Below, one piece after another: positions 11,921 through 22,880 of a DNA stretch of 64,000 bases (position 1 is the first letter of the stretch; each line of letters opens with the position of its first letter). The DNA is from Casuarina equisetifolia (Eukaryota; Streptophyta; Magnoliopsida; Fagales; Casuarinaceae). A program made the position numbers and the translations under genes. The DNA is taken from positions 23,630,682 to 23,694,681 of the forward strand of contig CM052360.1 of NCBI GenBank assembly GCA_028551475.1, in the 5' to 3' direction. The notes beneath the pieces were generated by a model. The model was not told where the DNA came from. It did no database searches and was given only the letters and a program-made list of their open reading frames with translations.

Positions 11921-12087
11921 ATCCAGTGACAAAAAATCGAATTGCCAGTTATAGGTAGAATATAATTTAATAAAGCTCATACCCAAAGAAACAAGTGTTT
12001 ATGTGTTTACAGATCCTCTAGAGTATCTAGCAAATGAGTACAAAGAGGATATATTAAAATCGTTGAATCAAATTGTTTATACAAGCC

Positions 12088-12425
12088 TGTGACGCCCTTC
12101 ATCCCCACGACGTCGTAATAGGAGCAGTTCATTAAACTATGCACGGGTTGGACTGAGGTTATGCGTTGGGCTCCTCCTCACAAGCCTTTTCTCTTCTAGA
12201 GCTTTGAACCACTTCCTGGGCTTCACGGGCTTCACGCGACGCCAGCTAAGAATCTGGTTTGAACTGGGATTCACGCAACACGGGCTGGACGACAATAAAA
12301 ATAACCATAAAAATATTATCCCATAAAAGCACCTTAGTCCCCAATAATTATAGTCATGAGGCCATAAACAGATTAGGATTAATATTAGTCCACATATCAA
12401 AATATCATAAAAAATATTAATTCTA
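12088..12425 (+). mobile_element. Possible LTR fragment (gypsy-like start)
   Basis: The stretch starts TGTGACGCCC, a common kind of start for Ty3/gypsy LTRs in plants, and is locally more GC-rich than its surroundings, grading into A+T-rich sequence near 12425. I could not define the right end or a convincing target duplication, so this is tentative. Confidence 0.3.
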
Positions 12426-12429
12426 ATAA

Positions 12430-12840
12430 CTCAACACAATGGATTGTCATTTTTACATGAGTGGCCTTTCAACTTAATGAATAGGGTTATTTTTTCAAGT
12501 ATAATTTTATTGTCTGGTGCTTGTAGTTGTTTTCCAGGGTAAATTTTTTTATTCAAGTACATAAATAGGCATGCTACAAGGTTATTTACAATAATTTTTT
12601 CTTTGTGTAAATCATACTTTAAGGCTTTTTTTTTCTTTTCTAATTCACTTTGGGTTCCAAACATGTGTTGAAGAAAGTTATAAAAATATTTTCCCCAAAG
12701 TTACTTTTATGCTTAAAATTATTTATAATTTCCTGGAAGCTTGAATATAGTTTCTCAAAGTTTCAATAATGATTGACTTATTTTATCATATTTCATTTAG
12801 TCAAATTTGAGGGTGCTTTTTCATGTAAAAGCATAAGCCC
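12430..12840. repeat. Recurrent intergenic repeat, left flank of the minisatellite
   Basis: Matches 38020-38420 and, more loosely, 23060-23540, 25740-26110, 26930-27300, 30840-31330, 46990-47350 and 52780-53080. A common skeleton is GGATAAATCATACT, then a segment containing CCTAACTAAGTTGAA or AATTATTTGGTTAGGTAAA in many copies. No coding capacity seen. It behaves as dispersed flank DNA of the duplicated receptor units or as an old mobile element. Confidence 0.6.
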
Positions 12841-14510
12841 AATTTTTCCACACCATTGAACCTTGTCTATTTTGTGGAAAAATCAATGTCCTTATGACTA
12901 TAGCTTGTCTATTTCATGAAAAATTCAATGTACCTATAACCAATTTTTCCACACAATTATAACTTATCTATTTCATAGAAAAATCATCATCCCCACTGCT
13001 ATGACTTGTCTATTTCTTGAAAAATTTAGGATCCCTATGACCAATATTTCCACAAAAATGTAGCTTGTTCATTTAGTGGGAAAAATCAACTTTCCCATTA
13101 CTATGGCTTATCTATTTCATTGGAAAATATAGCATCCCCTTGACTAGTTTCTTACACAATTGTAGCTTGTCTAGTTCCTAGAAAATTTAGCATTTCTATG
13201 TCCAATTTTTCTATATAACTATAGTTTGTCTACTTCATGAAAAAAAAAAATCAACATTTTTGTGATTGTAACCTGTCTACTTTGCAGAAAATTCAGCATC
13301 CCTTTGACCAATTTTTTTTTTCACACAATTATAGCTTGTTTATTTCATGGAAAATTCATAGTCTCAATGATTGGTTTTTCTACACAACTATGGGTTATTT
13401 GTTTTGTGAAATAATCAGCATCACCGTGACTATAGCTTACCTATTTCATGAAAAATTCAATTTTTCATTTAGTGTTGACTAGTATTTACATTTTTCTCTA
13501 ATTGCACTTTTTAGGATGCCTAAATAATTGACTAGTGAACCAACCATTGCCCTTCCTTGGGTGTGGTCAATTTCATGGAAAAATCAACATCCCTCTGACC
13601 AATTTTTCCACACAACTATAGGTTATCTATTTTGTGGAAAAATTAGCATCTTTGTGACCAATATTTCCACTCAGCTATAATTTGTCTATTTCATGGAAAA
13701 ATCATTGCCCCTATGACTATACCTTGTCTGTTTTGCGGAAAATTCAATGTCCTTGTGACCAATATTTTCACACAATTGGTGCTTGTCTATTTAGTTGAAA
13801 AATCAGCATCTCCTTTACTATAGTTTTTACACTTTGTGGAAAATTTAACATCCATGTGACCATTTTTTCTATACAATTGTAATTTGTCTATTTCGTGGAA
13901 AAATAATCCTACCCACAACTATAGCTTGTTATTTCTTGGACAATTCAATGTCCCTATAATCAATTTTTCCACACAATTGTAGCTTATCTATTTAGTGGAA
14001 AAATCAATGTCCCTATGAGTGTAGCGTGTCTATTTCATGGAAAATTCAATATCCCTCTAACTACTTTGTTACACAATTGTAGCTCATTTATTTTATGAAA
14101 GTTATAGTGTCCATGTGGTCAGTTCTCCTATATAACTGTAAATTATCTATTTTGTGGAAAGTTCTACATCCCTATGACCAATTTTTCCTCATAATTGCAG
14201 CTTATCTATTTTGTGGAAAGTTCTACATCCCCATGACAATTTTTCCTCATAATTGTAGCTTATCTATTTCATGGAAAATTCAAAATCACCATGGCTGTAG
14301 CTTACCTATTTTGTGGAAAATCTAGTGTCCTTGTGATCATAGCTTGTTTATCTTGTTAAAACTTAGCATCCCCGTGGCTATTGCTTGCCTACTTATGGAA
14401 ATTTCAGTGTCCTTGTGACATGCTTTTCTACACAACTATAGCTTGTTTATTTTGTGGAAAAATAAGCATCTTTATGATTAATTTTTCCATAAAACTGTAG
14501 CTTTGTAGAA
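12840..14510. repeat. Minisatellite-like array, about 30 degenerate units
   Basis: I count about 30 occurrences of a core resembling CTATTTCATGGAAAAATCA, spaced mostly either about 41 or about 59 bp. The long spacing adds ACCAATTTTTCCACACAA, the short one lacks it, and the two often alternate into roughly 100-bp higher-order units. The array is split near 13465-13555 by single-copy flank (TTGACTAGTATTTACATTTT). One-unit versions with related flanks lie at about 38590-38640, 39535-39580 and 53090-53150. No protein-coding pattern. Confidence 0.85.
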
Positions 14511-15766
14511 CTTATTCAAGACTCACAATCATATGAATGCTTGTGGGTCTTTGTTCTAAAAAAAAAAATGGAACTTCATCATTTTCTCTCTAAATGCTCC
14601 CTTTTTGCTATTAAATTAATCAAAGAAAACTTTAATTGCGGGGATTTGGGATCAATTACTTTCGTAAGGTCAACACAAATAAAAGAGTTAAGGTCATCTT
14701 CCCACTGATTCTGGACCAATAGACTGGTTAACACTAGTCCCACCTAAGCATGCAACATGCATCACGACGGATAACACAAGTTTACAACTCTTCCCCACAC
14801 GGCAAGCCAAGTTTTAAAATGGTCGGGCTCCTCATCAAGCACGATACGATCGTCAATGACTGCTGATGCATATAGAGTTAATGCAATGAATAAATTAGCA
14901 ACTAACATGGGAAGACCACTTTCAAGCTGGAAAAAAGGGTTGCTAATAGCCCAGGGAACTACTAGCGAATTAGATATATGGTGTAAAGTTGGTCAAGAGG
15001 TTAATGTTGTATACGAAGATTTCAAAAGAATTTAGTAATTTTTTTTCTTGTAGGAGAGGCATGTAAATTTTTTCTTCTTAAACAAAATAACTAAATTTTC
15101 ATTATTTTCTTTCTCAATGATTCCTTTTTCATATTAAAGTAATTAAATTTTAAGATCAATTACTTTCTTCTCTTTCAAGTGCAAGTAAAGAACTTACAAA
15201 AAGATTTTGAAAAAACCCTATTGTTAAAGTAGTTTATAATAAAAGAAAATTAAAATTTCTTTAAAACTCACTCGAAGTTTTAACAAATTTAATTTTTTGT
15301 ATTTTAAATTTTCAAAACCTTGTAATTAAAGTAAAATTCATAGGAAGGGTAGAGAGTGATAATCAAACACCAAGATTGGCAAACGTTTCGGTTGTTTGAA
15401 TTAATCAGTCAGGAGTTTTACAAATATGACAACAAAGAAGGGATTGACCGCAACCCCCCTGAAAGCTGGATTACAAAGGCTTAGCTTCTCCAAACAAGTT
15501 AAAGGTCAATTAGGTTCTTAATTAACTGACGAATGTCCACAACTTTTAAATGGGCGGCGCACGCGGAACCACTTTGTTGACGAGAACCGCAAACAAGAAG
15601 AAATATAATTTCTGGCAGGTCAAATACGCAAACTGCCGCTCCTTGAAGTTTCTCTGCATGTTTAATGTCATTCCACTCGCATCTATTTATTTTTCACCTA
15701 TATATACATACATCTGAAAAGGCAGAAAAAAAAAAAAATCTCTGTTCTCTTTCTCTTTTTCTCTCA
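14511..15766. other. Upstream region of plus LRK10L copy 2, mosaic of flank remnants
   Basis: 14511-14760 matches 38640-38890, the right flank of the single repeat unit. About 15000-15220 resembles the 3' flank of minus receptors. About 15560-15620 keeps a scrap of the minus ectodomain 5' end (GAACCGCAAACAAGAAGAA, compare 52455-52480). The promoter box CTCCTTGAAGTTTCTCTGCA is at about 15638-15657, and a TATATATA tract near 15698 lies about 70 bp before the ATG at 15767. Confidence 0.55.
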
Positions 15767-18700
15767 ATGACAAGACGACTTCCCTTCTCTGCTAAACTCA
15801 CGGCCCTGTTTGTTCTAGTACTACTTCATGAAATTTGCAGTGCTAAGCCTCATCATCGCTGTGCTCCTTCTTCCTGCGGTGACATCCGTAACATAAGCTA
15901 TCCCTTTCGACTGAAAGACGATCCAAAAAGCTGCGGAGTCCCAAGATACACAATTTCGTGTGAAAACAACCATGCAGTGTTATTCCTCTACGGTGGAAAA
16001 TACTACGTACAGCAAATCAATTACGATAACTACACAATCCGAGTGGTGGACCCAGGTATTCAGACCGACAACTTCCTCCGCCCTCGTTATTTTCTAAACC
16101 AGTATAATTTCACTGCTATTAGGCCTTATTATGCATATTATCCATATACCACATTTGCACGAAGAGAAAATGGGTCAGGGAAAGATTTTGGGCTTTCAAA
16201 GGGTGTGGTTTTCTGGATCTGTGAAAAGCCGGTGAATTCTCCATTGAACTCCGACATTCCTGCTTGCTTTGATGATGGAGGAAACTCGTCCAACTCTTCC
16301 TTCTCCCGTTCCAAGAGGTACAGATATGTTCGAGTTGGCAAAATGAATGTAAGTGAAGTACAGGACCTTTGTCAAGTAGAGGGAATGTTTCTCACATCGT
16401 GGCCAGGAAATGATGGACCAAATATTTCCTGTTCAGACTTCCGCACGAATTGCTATATGGTTTTGAGCTTTCATGGTCGGGAGTTAGTGATGACTTTTCC
16501 AATCAGGTTTGCTACTTCGATAAGGGAAATCGTTATCTTTGCGGTTTTCGTATGACAGGTAACGAGTCAAGAATGTTGATATTTGATTACCTTTTGGACA
16601 TTTATTTTTTCCTGATCCGTATTTCTGACTCGCACCACAGATTGATGTGTTTTTCAGATAATATTTCCGGTTTTTCTTTTTCTTAATCATGAGTGGTCCT
16701 GATTCTGATCAAGACCACTCATGTCCCAAGACTTGTAACATTATAGTGACTTCATTTCTAATTCCGAATTCGTAAAAGCTAACGTTGCTGTTTTCTTTAT
16801 CACAGATTATCTCCTGAACATATTATGTGAGTTTTCTTGATCAAAGCATTGTTTGAATGACAATATAGAGTTAGAAATATATTTGATATGCTTAATGTAG
16901 TACTTCGAAATTGGTTGATCTAAACTTTTAAGCTTTTGTTAAGATTTGAAAACACCATAGGAAGTATATATGAATGGAAAGTGTCAAATTTCTTAACTAA
17001 TTATGAACTTCAAACGAATAAAATCACTAGTAAATGATACAAATGGAAGTTTGATACAGTACTTTGGCACTCAGTGGTTTAGAACTTCTAGGAAATTAGC
17101 TTAAGAAGTTTAATAAAGTGCCAAATTTCTTAAGAAATTAACTTCTTCTATAAATAAAAGTAATTTCTTTTTTCCTACCATGTTGGTTCAAATGACTACA
17201 GAACATTAGTAACCAATACTTCACATAGGCAAATCAAAATATTAATAATCAATACTTCTATTAAATTGATCAAAATCATGTTTACCAATCTTAATAGGCA
17301 AAATATTTTTCCTAACTATAGGTTAGCCAAAGCACAATGAGCATGAATAAAATCCAACTAACCCGATTTGAACTCCATAAACATAAATAAAAAGCATTAT
17401 GAGTTCCTTTATGCAAAGTTGAAAAATTATTTAGTTTATGATTACTTGCTAATTAAATTCTCCTTTTCTATTCAGATAGTAGTGCATATTCTCCGATCTT
17501 AATTGGTAGAAATTGTCTCTCTTATTTGATATCCTTTTATTATGTTAAATATCTATTTTATTATAATATAGCTTAACTAGAAATAAAATTCTAAAGCAAT
17601 ACAAAAGTAAATTTATCTTTGTCTAGTTGTTTTTGGATTTTCCTACCTAGGAATGTACCATGGGCTATTAATGATTTTGGGGACTCCAATGATCATAATG
17701 TTTTTGATATACAAATGGTGTAGGAGGCATCAATCTATGTATGACACCATTGAAGAATACCTTCAAACTCACAACAACCTTATGCCAATCAGGTACTCTT
17801 ACTCAAAAATTAAGAAGATGACTAAAAGTTTCATAGAAAAATTAGGTAAAGGAGGTTATGGTATTGTATACAAAGGAACATTGCGGAGTGGGCATCATGT
17901 AGCAATAAAGATGTTGGGCAAGTCTAAAAGTAATGGACAAGAATTTATAAATGAAGTTGCAACACTAGGAAGGATACATCATGTTAATGTAGTACAAGTC
18001 ATTGGTTTTTGTGTTGAAAGGTCAAAGTGAGCCCTAATATATGAATTCATGGCAAATGGGTCATTGAATAAGCACATTTTTTCATTAGAAGGAAGCATTT
18101 TCTTAAGCTACAAAAGAATATATGATATTGCTCTAGGAGTTGCTCATGGGATTGACTATTTATATCAAGGATGTGAGATGCAAATTTTGATGAGAAAAAC
18201 GATGTATAAAGTTTCCCACTTTGATTGAACCTATGAGGAAATACTAAAACACCAACAATGTATTTGAATTACAAGTTAAATAAGCAAATCACAATCAACA
18301 CAAAAGAATTTCTATGTGGAAAAACTCCTCCAATGTGAAGGATAAAAAACCACGGGACCAATCACGGAGTCTACCCCAATCTCCACTATATAAATTGTTA
18401 GGTTACAACCCAATCAAGTCCTTAACAATAGCAACAGGACTAAGATTTACTGATTCAACAATAATAGAATCACCAATAAATAGTGCAGAACAAGTTGTAA
18501 ACAACAACTTAACCAAGAAAAGTTGGAGAAATATCACCCAGATTTTCGACCAAGATCTGCTGACTTCAAGAGCTCCAAACGACGATCCAACCGTTTAGAA
18601 TGAAGAACACCCAATCCCAAACCTGCTGACAAAAAATCAGCTCAATCGGACCACGGATCGACCTTGAACAGATGTTTGATCAACTGCTGTGTAGGGCCTC

Positions 18701-19460
18701 TAATTCCTGCAATATTCTGCTCTTTTCTTTTCTCTCTCTCTCTTCCTTTTTGACGGCCACTCACTTCTTCTCTTAAAGGAAAAACCCTATATTTTTCTTT
18801 TTAAACCTTAGGGCCACATTACCGTAATTGGACCCAATAATAAGTCTCCGAATATGGGCTGGACCAGCCCAACAAATTTTGCATTTTGATATCAAGCCTC
18901 ACAACATTCTTCTTGATGATAATTTTACAGCCAAGATTTCTGATTTTGGTTTAGCAAAACTATTTCTAGTGGAGAATAGCATTGTTTCTTTAACTGCAGC
19001 AAGAGGAACGCTTGGATATATGGCTCATGAGTTATTTTATAAAAACATTGGAGGCATCTCATATAAAGCTGATGTTTATAGCTTTGGAAATTTATTAATG
19101 GAAATGGCAAGTAGAAGAAAGAATGTGAATTCCTTTGCTGAACATTCAAGCTAAATTTACTTCCCAACTTGGATTTATGACCAATTACACCAAGAAGAGA
19201 ATGTAAGAATGGAAGAACTTGATGAAGAGGAAAAGAAAATTGTTAAGAAGATGGTCATAGTGGCATTTTGGTGCATCCAAATGAAACCTAGTGAGCGCCC
19301 TCCAATGAACAAAGTCATAGACCTGCTTGAAGGAGATATTCAAAGCTTACAAATGCCTCCGAAACCTTTTTTACAATCACAGGAAAGCCCAATTGTTGAA
19401 GTCAAAGAGGATTTCAATCACACTAGCTTATCATTTAGATTTGAGAAATCAAGTAAGTAA
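15767..19460 (+). pseudogene. LRK10L receptor-like kinase, plus copy 2 (broken, solo LTR inside)
   Basis: Same layout as the gene at 2541: exons 15767-16558, 16806-16826, 17476-17505 and 17651-19460, with splice sites and phases kept. Lesions in order: a 1-bp deletion near 16444 shifts the ectodomain frame; TGA at 18028-18030 replaces the Arg codon of the SKRALIYEF region; a 687-bp solo LTR (18188-18874) splits the kinase just before HFDIKPHN; the APE motif reads AHE; and TAA replaces the Gln codon in EHSSQIYF near 19152. Exon 1 ([11 protein letters not shown] start, [13 protein letters not shown]) and the kinase remain highly similar to the intact paralogues, so the damage is fairly recent. 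The glycine loop also reads LGKGGYG. Confidence 0.93.
18188..18874 (-). mobile_element. Solo LTR (copia-type) inserted in a kinase exon
   Basis: The element begins TG and ends CA on either strand (minus strand: TGTTGGGCTGG to TTCTCATCA), 687 bp, flanked by the 5-bp direct repeat AATTT at 18183-18187 and 18875-18879. Because CA and TG next to the repeats coincide with target bases, the visible duplication looks like 9 bp (CAAATTTTG). Removing it would rejoin the HFD region of the receptor kinase. The minus-strand text around 18310-18345 (GGAGTTTTTCCACATAGAAA) is typical of copia LTR 3' parts. No internal region is present. Confidence 0.75.
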
Positions 19461-20439
19461 CTCAATTTTTTAAATGCAAATATAGTTCTGATATTTCTCT
19501 ACTAAACAACTTGCTTCCTTATGTACCATTTATAATCAATTATGTGAGTGTTAGAAAAGTATACTTTTATGTTCTTTTATCAACATAATAAAATGCTACT
19601 TGAACTTAGTTAATATATCTCAATGTTTAAATGAAACATTTCAAATTACAATATCCTAGTTTGTATATGTTTATATCTATTAAATATAATTTTATGAATT
19701 CATACAGTTTATTATGTATCTCATGCTTAAAAAATTGTATACGATTCAATCATTTGATAACCAAATGATCTCATACTATCTTTTATGAATTTAACAAGCT
19801 CATTTGACTCATAATATTTCACAAGTTTAACTCATTTAATGAAATTGGCTTAATTTTTTATTAGAAAAACCAAAATCAATTCATGTCTTAACTATATTCA
19901 AACAATTCACGAAACTATGATGTAGTTTTGTTCAAATATTTTTATGCATAACCAAGAAAGCATACCGCCGTATCATCAAATTTGTCCATCAATATCAACA
20001 TTTAATAGTTTCGTTTATTGGAACTAGGGAAAATAATTCAATAAATTACCATAATCTATAGTTATTCTCATCTTCAACATTATTCTATTTTACAAGTCAA
20101 TATATCATCCCGAAAGTCCCATTACAAAGGAAATGTATGGATCAACAAGAACATCTTACAAACAATTGGCTCCTTTACAACTTGCAAGCCACTTTTATGT
20201 ATAAGATATCTTAATTTTAATTAACAATCCAATCCAGTTTATTCACTATCAAACTTATCATCTCCAAATGTTAGAATACAAGCATCAACTGCCATTGCCT
20301 TGAATTCACTTTTGTGTTTGGTGCCTTTGATACCACTCAAACTACAACATCACTTTTTCACTTATTATCAACACCTATCTATTTTAAGCTAGTGTTTCGT
20401 AAAGATACATGTTCAATCTCATAACTTACACTAATAATC
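19461..20439. other. 3' flank and spacer of plus LRK10L copy 2
   Basis: A+T-rich and homologous to 5531-6402 and 56251-57280. No gene seen. Confidence 0.6.
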
Positions 20440-21149
20440 TAATTTGAATTTTTTTTTCTTAGAACTGAACGAGTTATTGGTGATAGTTCCTCCAACTGAA
20501 GAGGCTACTTCTACTTGCTAAATCTTTGGAGCTACAATTTCCTCTACCTTATTATTTGACAGAATATCAACTTTATCTTAAGCTTTCGAATCATTGTTTT
20601 AGGTTAGTCTAGATGCATTTTCATTAACCCATGTAGGAGTGGTGTCTAAGCTTTCATCCATTTCCGTAGCAACATTTCCAATGTTAGGTATGGTGGAATG
20701 GTGCCATTATCATCTACTAGCACAATCTCAACTAGAAATCAAGGTGAAGGCAATTTCCTCTTTAGAAAGCACAAAACATAAGAAATGAAGGTTGTTGTAG
20801 AAAAATGACCAAATGTCCAAAAAGCTTAGACAGTGGAAAATAACACCACATAATCTTGTAAGGAAACTATTTAAATGCAAGGATAGGGTTTTGATCATTG
20901 GTGTTCAAGACTTTTCTAGGTTTTGTCACAATTAAGTTTAACCAATTGAAAATCAAAGAATACAAATTTTAACTTCAATTCCAAGTTTGAGAAGCATAAG
21001 AAGGGAGTGATTTGTTGAAAATCAATTTGAGTTACATACAAGCAAAAATTTCCTTGGCAGTCATGAAAATGGACTTTGAAGTCACCACCCAACTTTTTCA
21101 AACCTAGCTTCCCTTGCAAAACAAAGACCATAACCCCCTTCTTGGGCAC
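20440..21149 (-). pseudogene. PTEN2-like phosphatase, copy 2 (3' part only)
   Basis: Minus-strand exons matching the C2 domain and tail of PTEN2. The exon near 21149-21050 reads PKKGVMVFVLQGKLGL and GDFKVHFHDCQGNF; a second piece near 20945-20880 matches the WLNTT...LNTNDLDG exon; the tail exon lies near 20765-20450. In the tail a Lys codon seen in copy 1 (the second K of SKGKQVE) is TAG here. Homology ends abruptly near 21149 and no phosphatase-domain exons are present, so this is a truncated pseudogene. The Gly codon that is TGA in copies 1 and 4 is intact here. Confidence 0.8.
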
Positions 21150-21884
21150 ACTAATTCATACATGGACAAGAATGTTCCAGTTCCCCACCAGCAACCAGAA
21201 AGAACTAGTTAGAAAAATGTAAACAAGTTATAGCAGTAGTAAACAACCACAACCATCAGAACCAACCAGGAAGTATGTCAACACATTGGTTCCTATGACA
21301 AAGTAGACCCAAAGAGAGAAACTTGATCCCAAATTATTAGTCCTAATATGAGCAAGAACCCTACTCAATTCCAGACCAGAATAGTAGGAAGCACCTGTGC
21401 AGCCCCCCACCCCACCGAAAAAAAAAAAAAAACAAAGGAACTGAGAAACATAAACAAGCCTAAAAGACCTCTGTTCCATGAAACAATACCGTTCATTGCA
21501 AGTTATCTTTAACTTCTAAAACAAAGAGAAGACCGTCAAATTTATTTACTTTGTTTAATCCAATTCTATTACAAGATCATAAACCCATTTCACAAACGCT
21601 GGTAGCACAATAGAGGTAGACAACAACTATTATTGCCCAAGCCCATTTGAGAGTTATAATCTACCATTAAACACTTTCCTGGGTCTAATTCTTTGAAATC
21701 CTTCCATAGGGCCAAAACCAAAACGAAATTGGCTTCAAATAGTAGATCTTTCACAATCCACAAGAACACAGTGTTTGCGAACCAATCCTGGTTAAACTAC
21801 AGCCAACTATACATCACAAACATACTAATAGCTCAAAAATACGTATTAAATCGCTGAAGGTACAACAGAATCAATACTGAGAGG
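21150..21884. other. Unassigned sequence between PTEN copy 2 and ectodomain remnant
   Basis: Not matched to any other segment of the window by eye. Contains a short A run after CCCCACCCCACCG (about 21405-21432). No coding exon or element boundary recognised. Confidence 0.4.
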
Positions 21885-22407
21885 ACTACATCATGTCATT
21901 CATTCAAAGAATGAGATTCTGTCTTTTTAAGTTTTTTCTCCGAAAAAAAAAAAGAAAAAGGTAAAGAGTAATTGGCTGTGCTGAGGTTCTCTCCCTCTAT
22001 TTTTTTTTTTTTTCCCTTTCCTTGGTCGCTTAGATGCATGAATCAAAGGAAAAACGAACCATTCCTAATCAGAAAACATTTTATTTTGCTCTATTAATGG
22101 GTGGAAATGCATGCAGGAAATTGGTCATTCCAGAGGAGCATTTATAAACTAGCTTTACTAGATCAGTACATTTGTAAGCAAACTGAGAAAAACTTAAGTG
22201 CGAACGATGAAATTGACTTCACAAAAGACCATACCTTTAGGTTAAGCTGGGGGGCAGCACCCAATTTCCGATTCATTGCCAGTATTCTTTGGTCTAAATT
22301 CTCCGCCTTTCACTCCACAGCCTCTGCACCCTTCTGTTATGGACCAATTGAATTGCAGACTCGTCGAATCAATCATACACTACTCCATGTGGTATTGACG
22401 TAAGAGC
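21885..22407 (-). pseudogene. LRK10L ectodomain exon, minus copy 3 (broken)
   Basis: Nearly identical to 10405-10910: the same intron differences from the intact gene and the same in-frame TAA two codons before the exon end. It is cut at about 22407, where it joins unrelated sequence starting TGTATTGGCCC. The shared lesion means the two copies descend from one already broken copy, or were converted. Confidence 0.8.
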
Positions 22408-22880
22408 ACTGTATTGGCCCATTAGAGATTTACATTGTATAGGCCCATTCTTCTTTTGTTCACTATCCCTTATAAGCTTCTAGCGTCAGATTGTATGAGT
22501 TTAGAACGATTTGTATTCATTCTCAACTATTCTTCTATACAGCAGTTTATGATTTCTGCTTCGAATACGTTTCTTAATACAACCGATTCTTCATTTGCCG
22601 ATTCTAAACCTCGTAGTCAGACTCCTTTAGGAGCTCCTGGGCAACGAGAGTACCAGGAACACCGGGATGCGAGGGGTAAAGCGGGTCATCGAGTGGGTTC
22701 AAAAACAAGTCCTTTGTACACTTTGAGTACACCAAACGAGGTCCGGCCCAATGACTATACGATAACAATCACTAAAGCCCAACAATGAATATTAGCTTTC
22801 TTAAGAGTTTCATTCACCAACTACGGTACACAGTTTAGGGCGCTTGTAGTGGATGGTTATAATTGGATTTAAAAAACAAT
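22408..22880. repeat. Retroelement-like segment shared with 30350-30600 and 45660-45810
   Basis: Starts TGTATTGGCCC immediately at the break in the ectodomain remnant, as an LTR insertion would, but I cannot find the matching right end or a target duplication. Part of it (GATTCTTCATTTGC near 22588, and TAGTGGATGGTT near 22850) recurs near 30364/30576 and 45780. Coding capacity is not evident. Confidence 0.45.

Noticed and set aside
12081-12187. Complete small element with 7-bp duplication ACAAGCC around 12081 and 12181
   Set aside because: Only about 92 bp lie between; too short and without a recognisable structure, so coincidence is likely.
12840-14510. CRISPR-like array
   Set aside because: Units are degenerate with repeat-derived spacers in a plant genome; this is a minisatellite.
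15665-15766. Longer N-terminus for the plus copy 2 receptor, starting at 15665
   Set aside because: The conserved start in all copies is the MARR/MTRR Met (15767 here), followed by the signal peptide; the upstream codons are leader sequence.
18181-18881. Mutator-type element with 9-bp target duplication (CAAATTTTG)
   Set aside because: There are no terminal inverted repeats. Reading it as TG...CA with AATTT duplication fits an LTR better; the extra bases coincide by chance.
22410-22560. Complete solo LTR at the break of ectodomain copy 3
   Set aside because: The left end looks right (TGTATTGG), but no right terminus with a matching target duplication could be found, so it is listed only as a retroelement-like segment.
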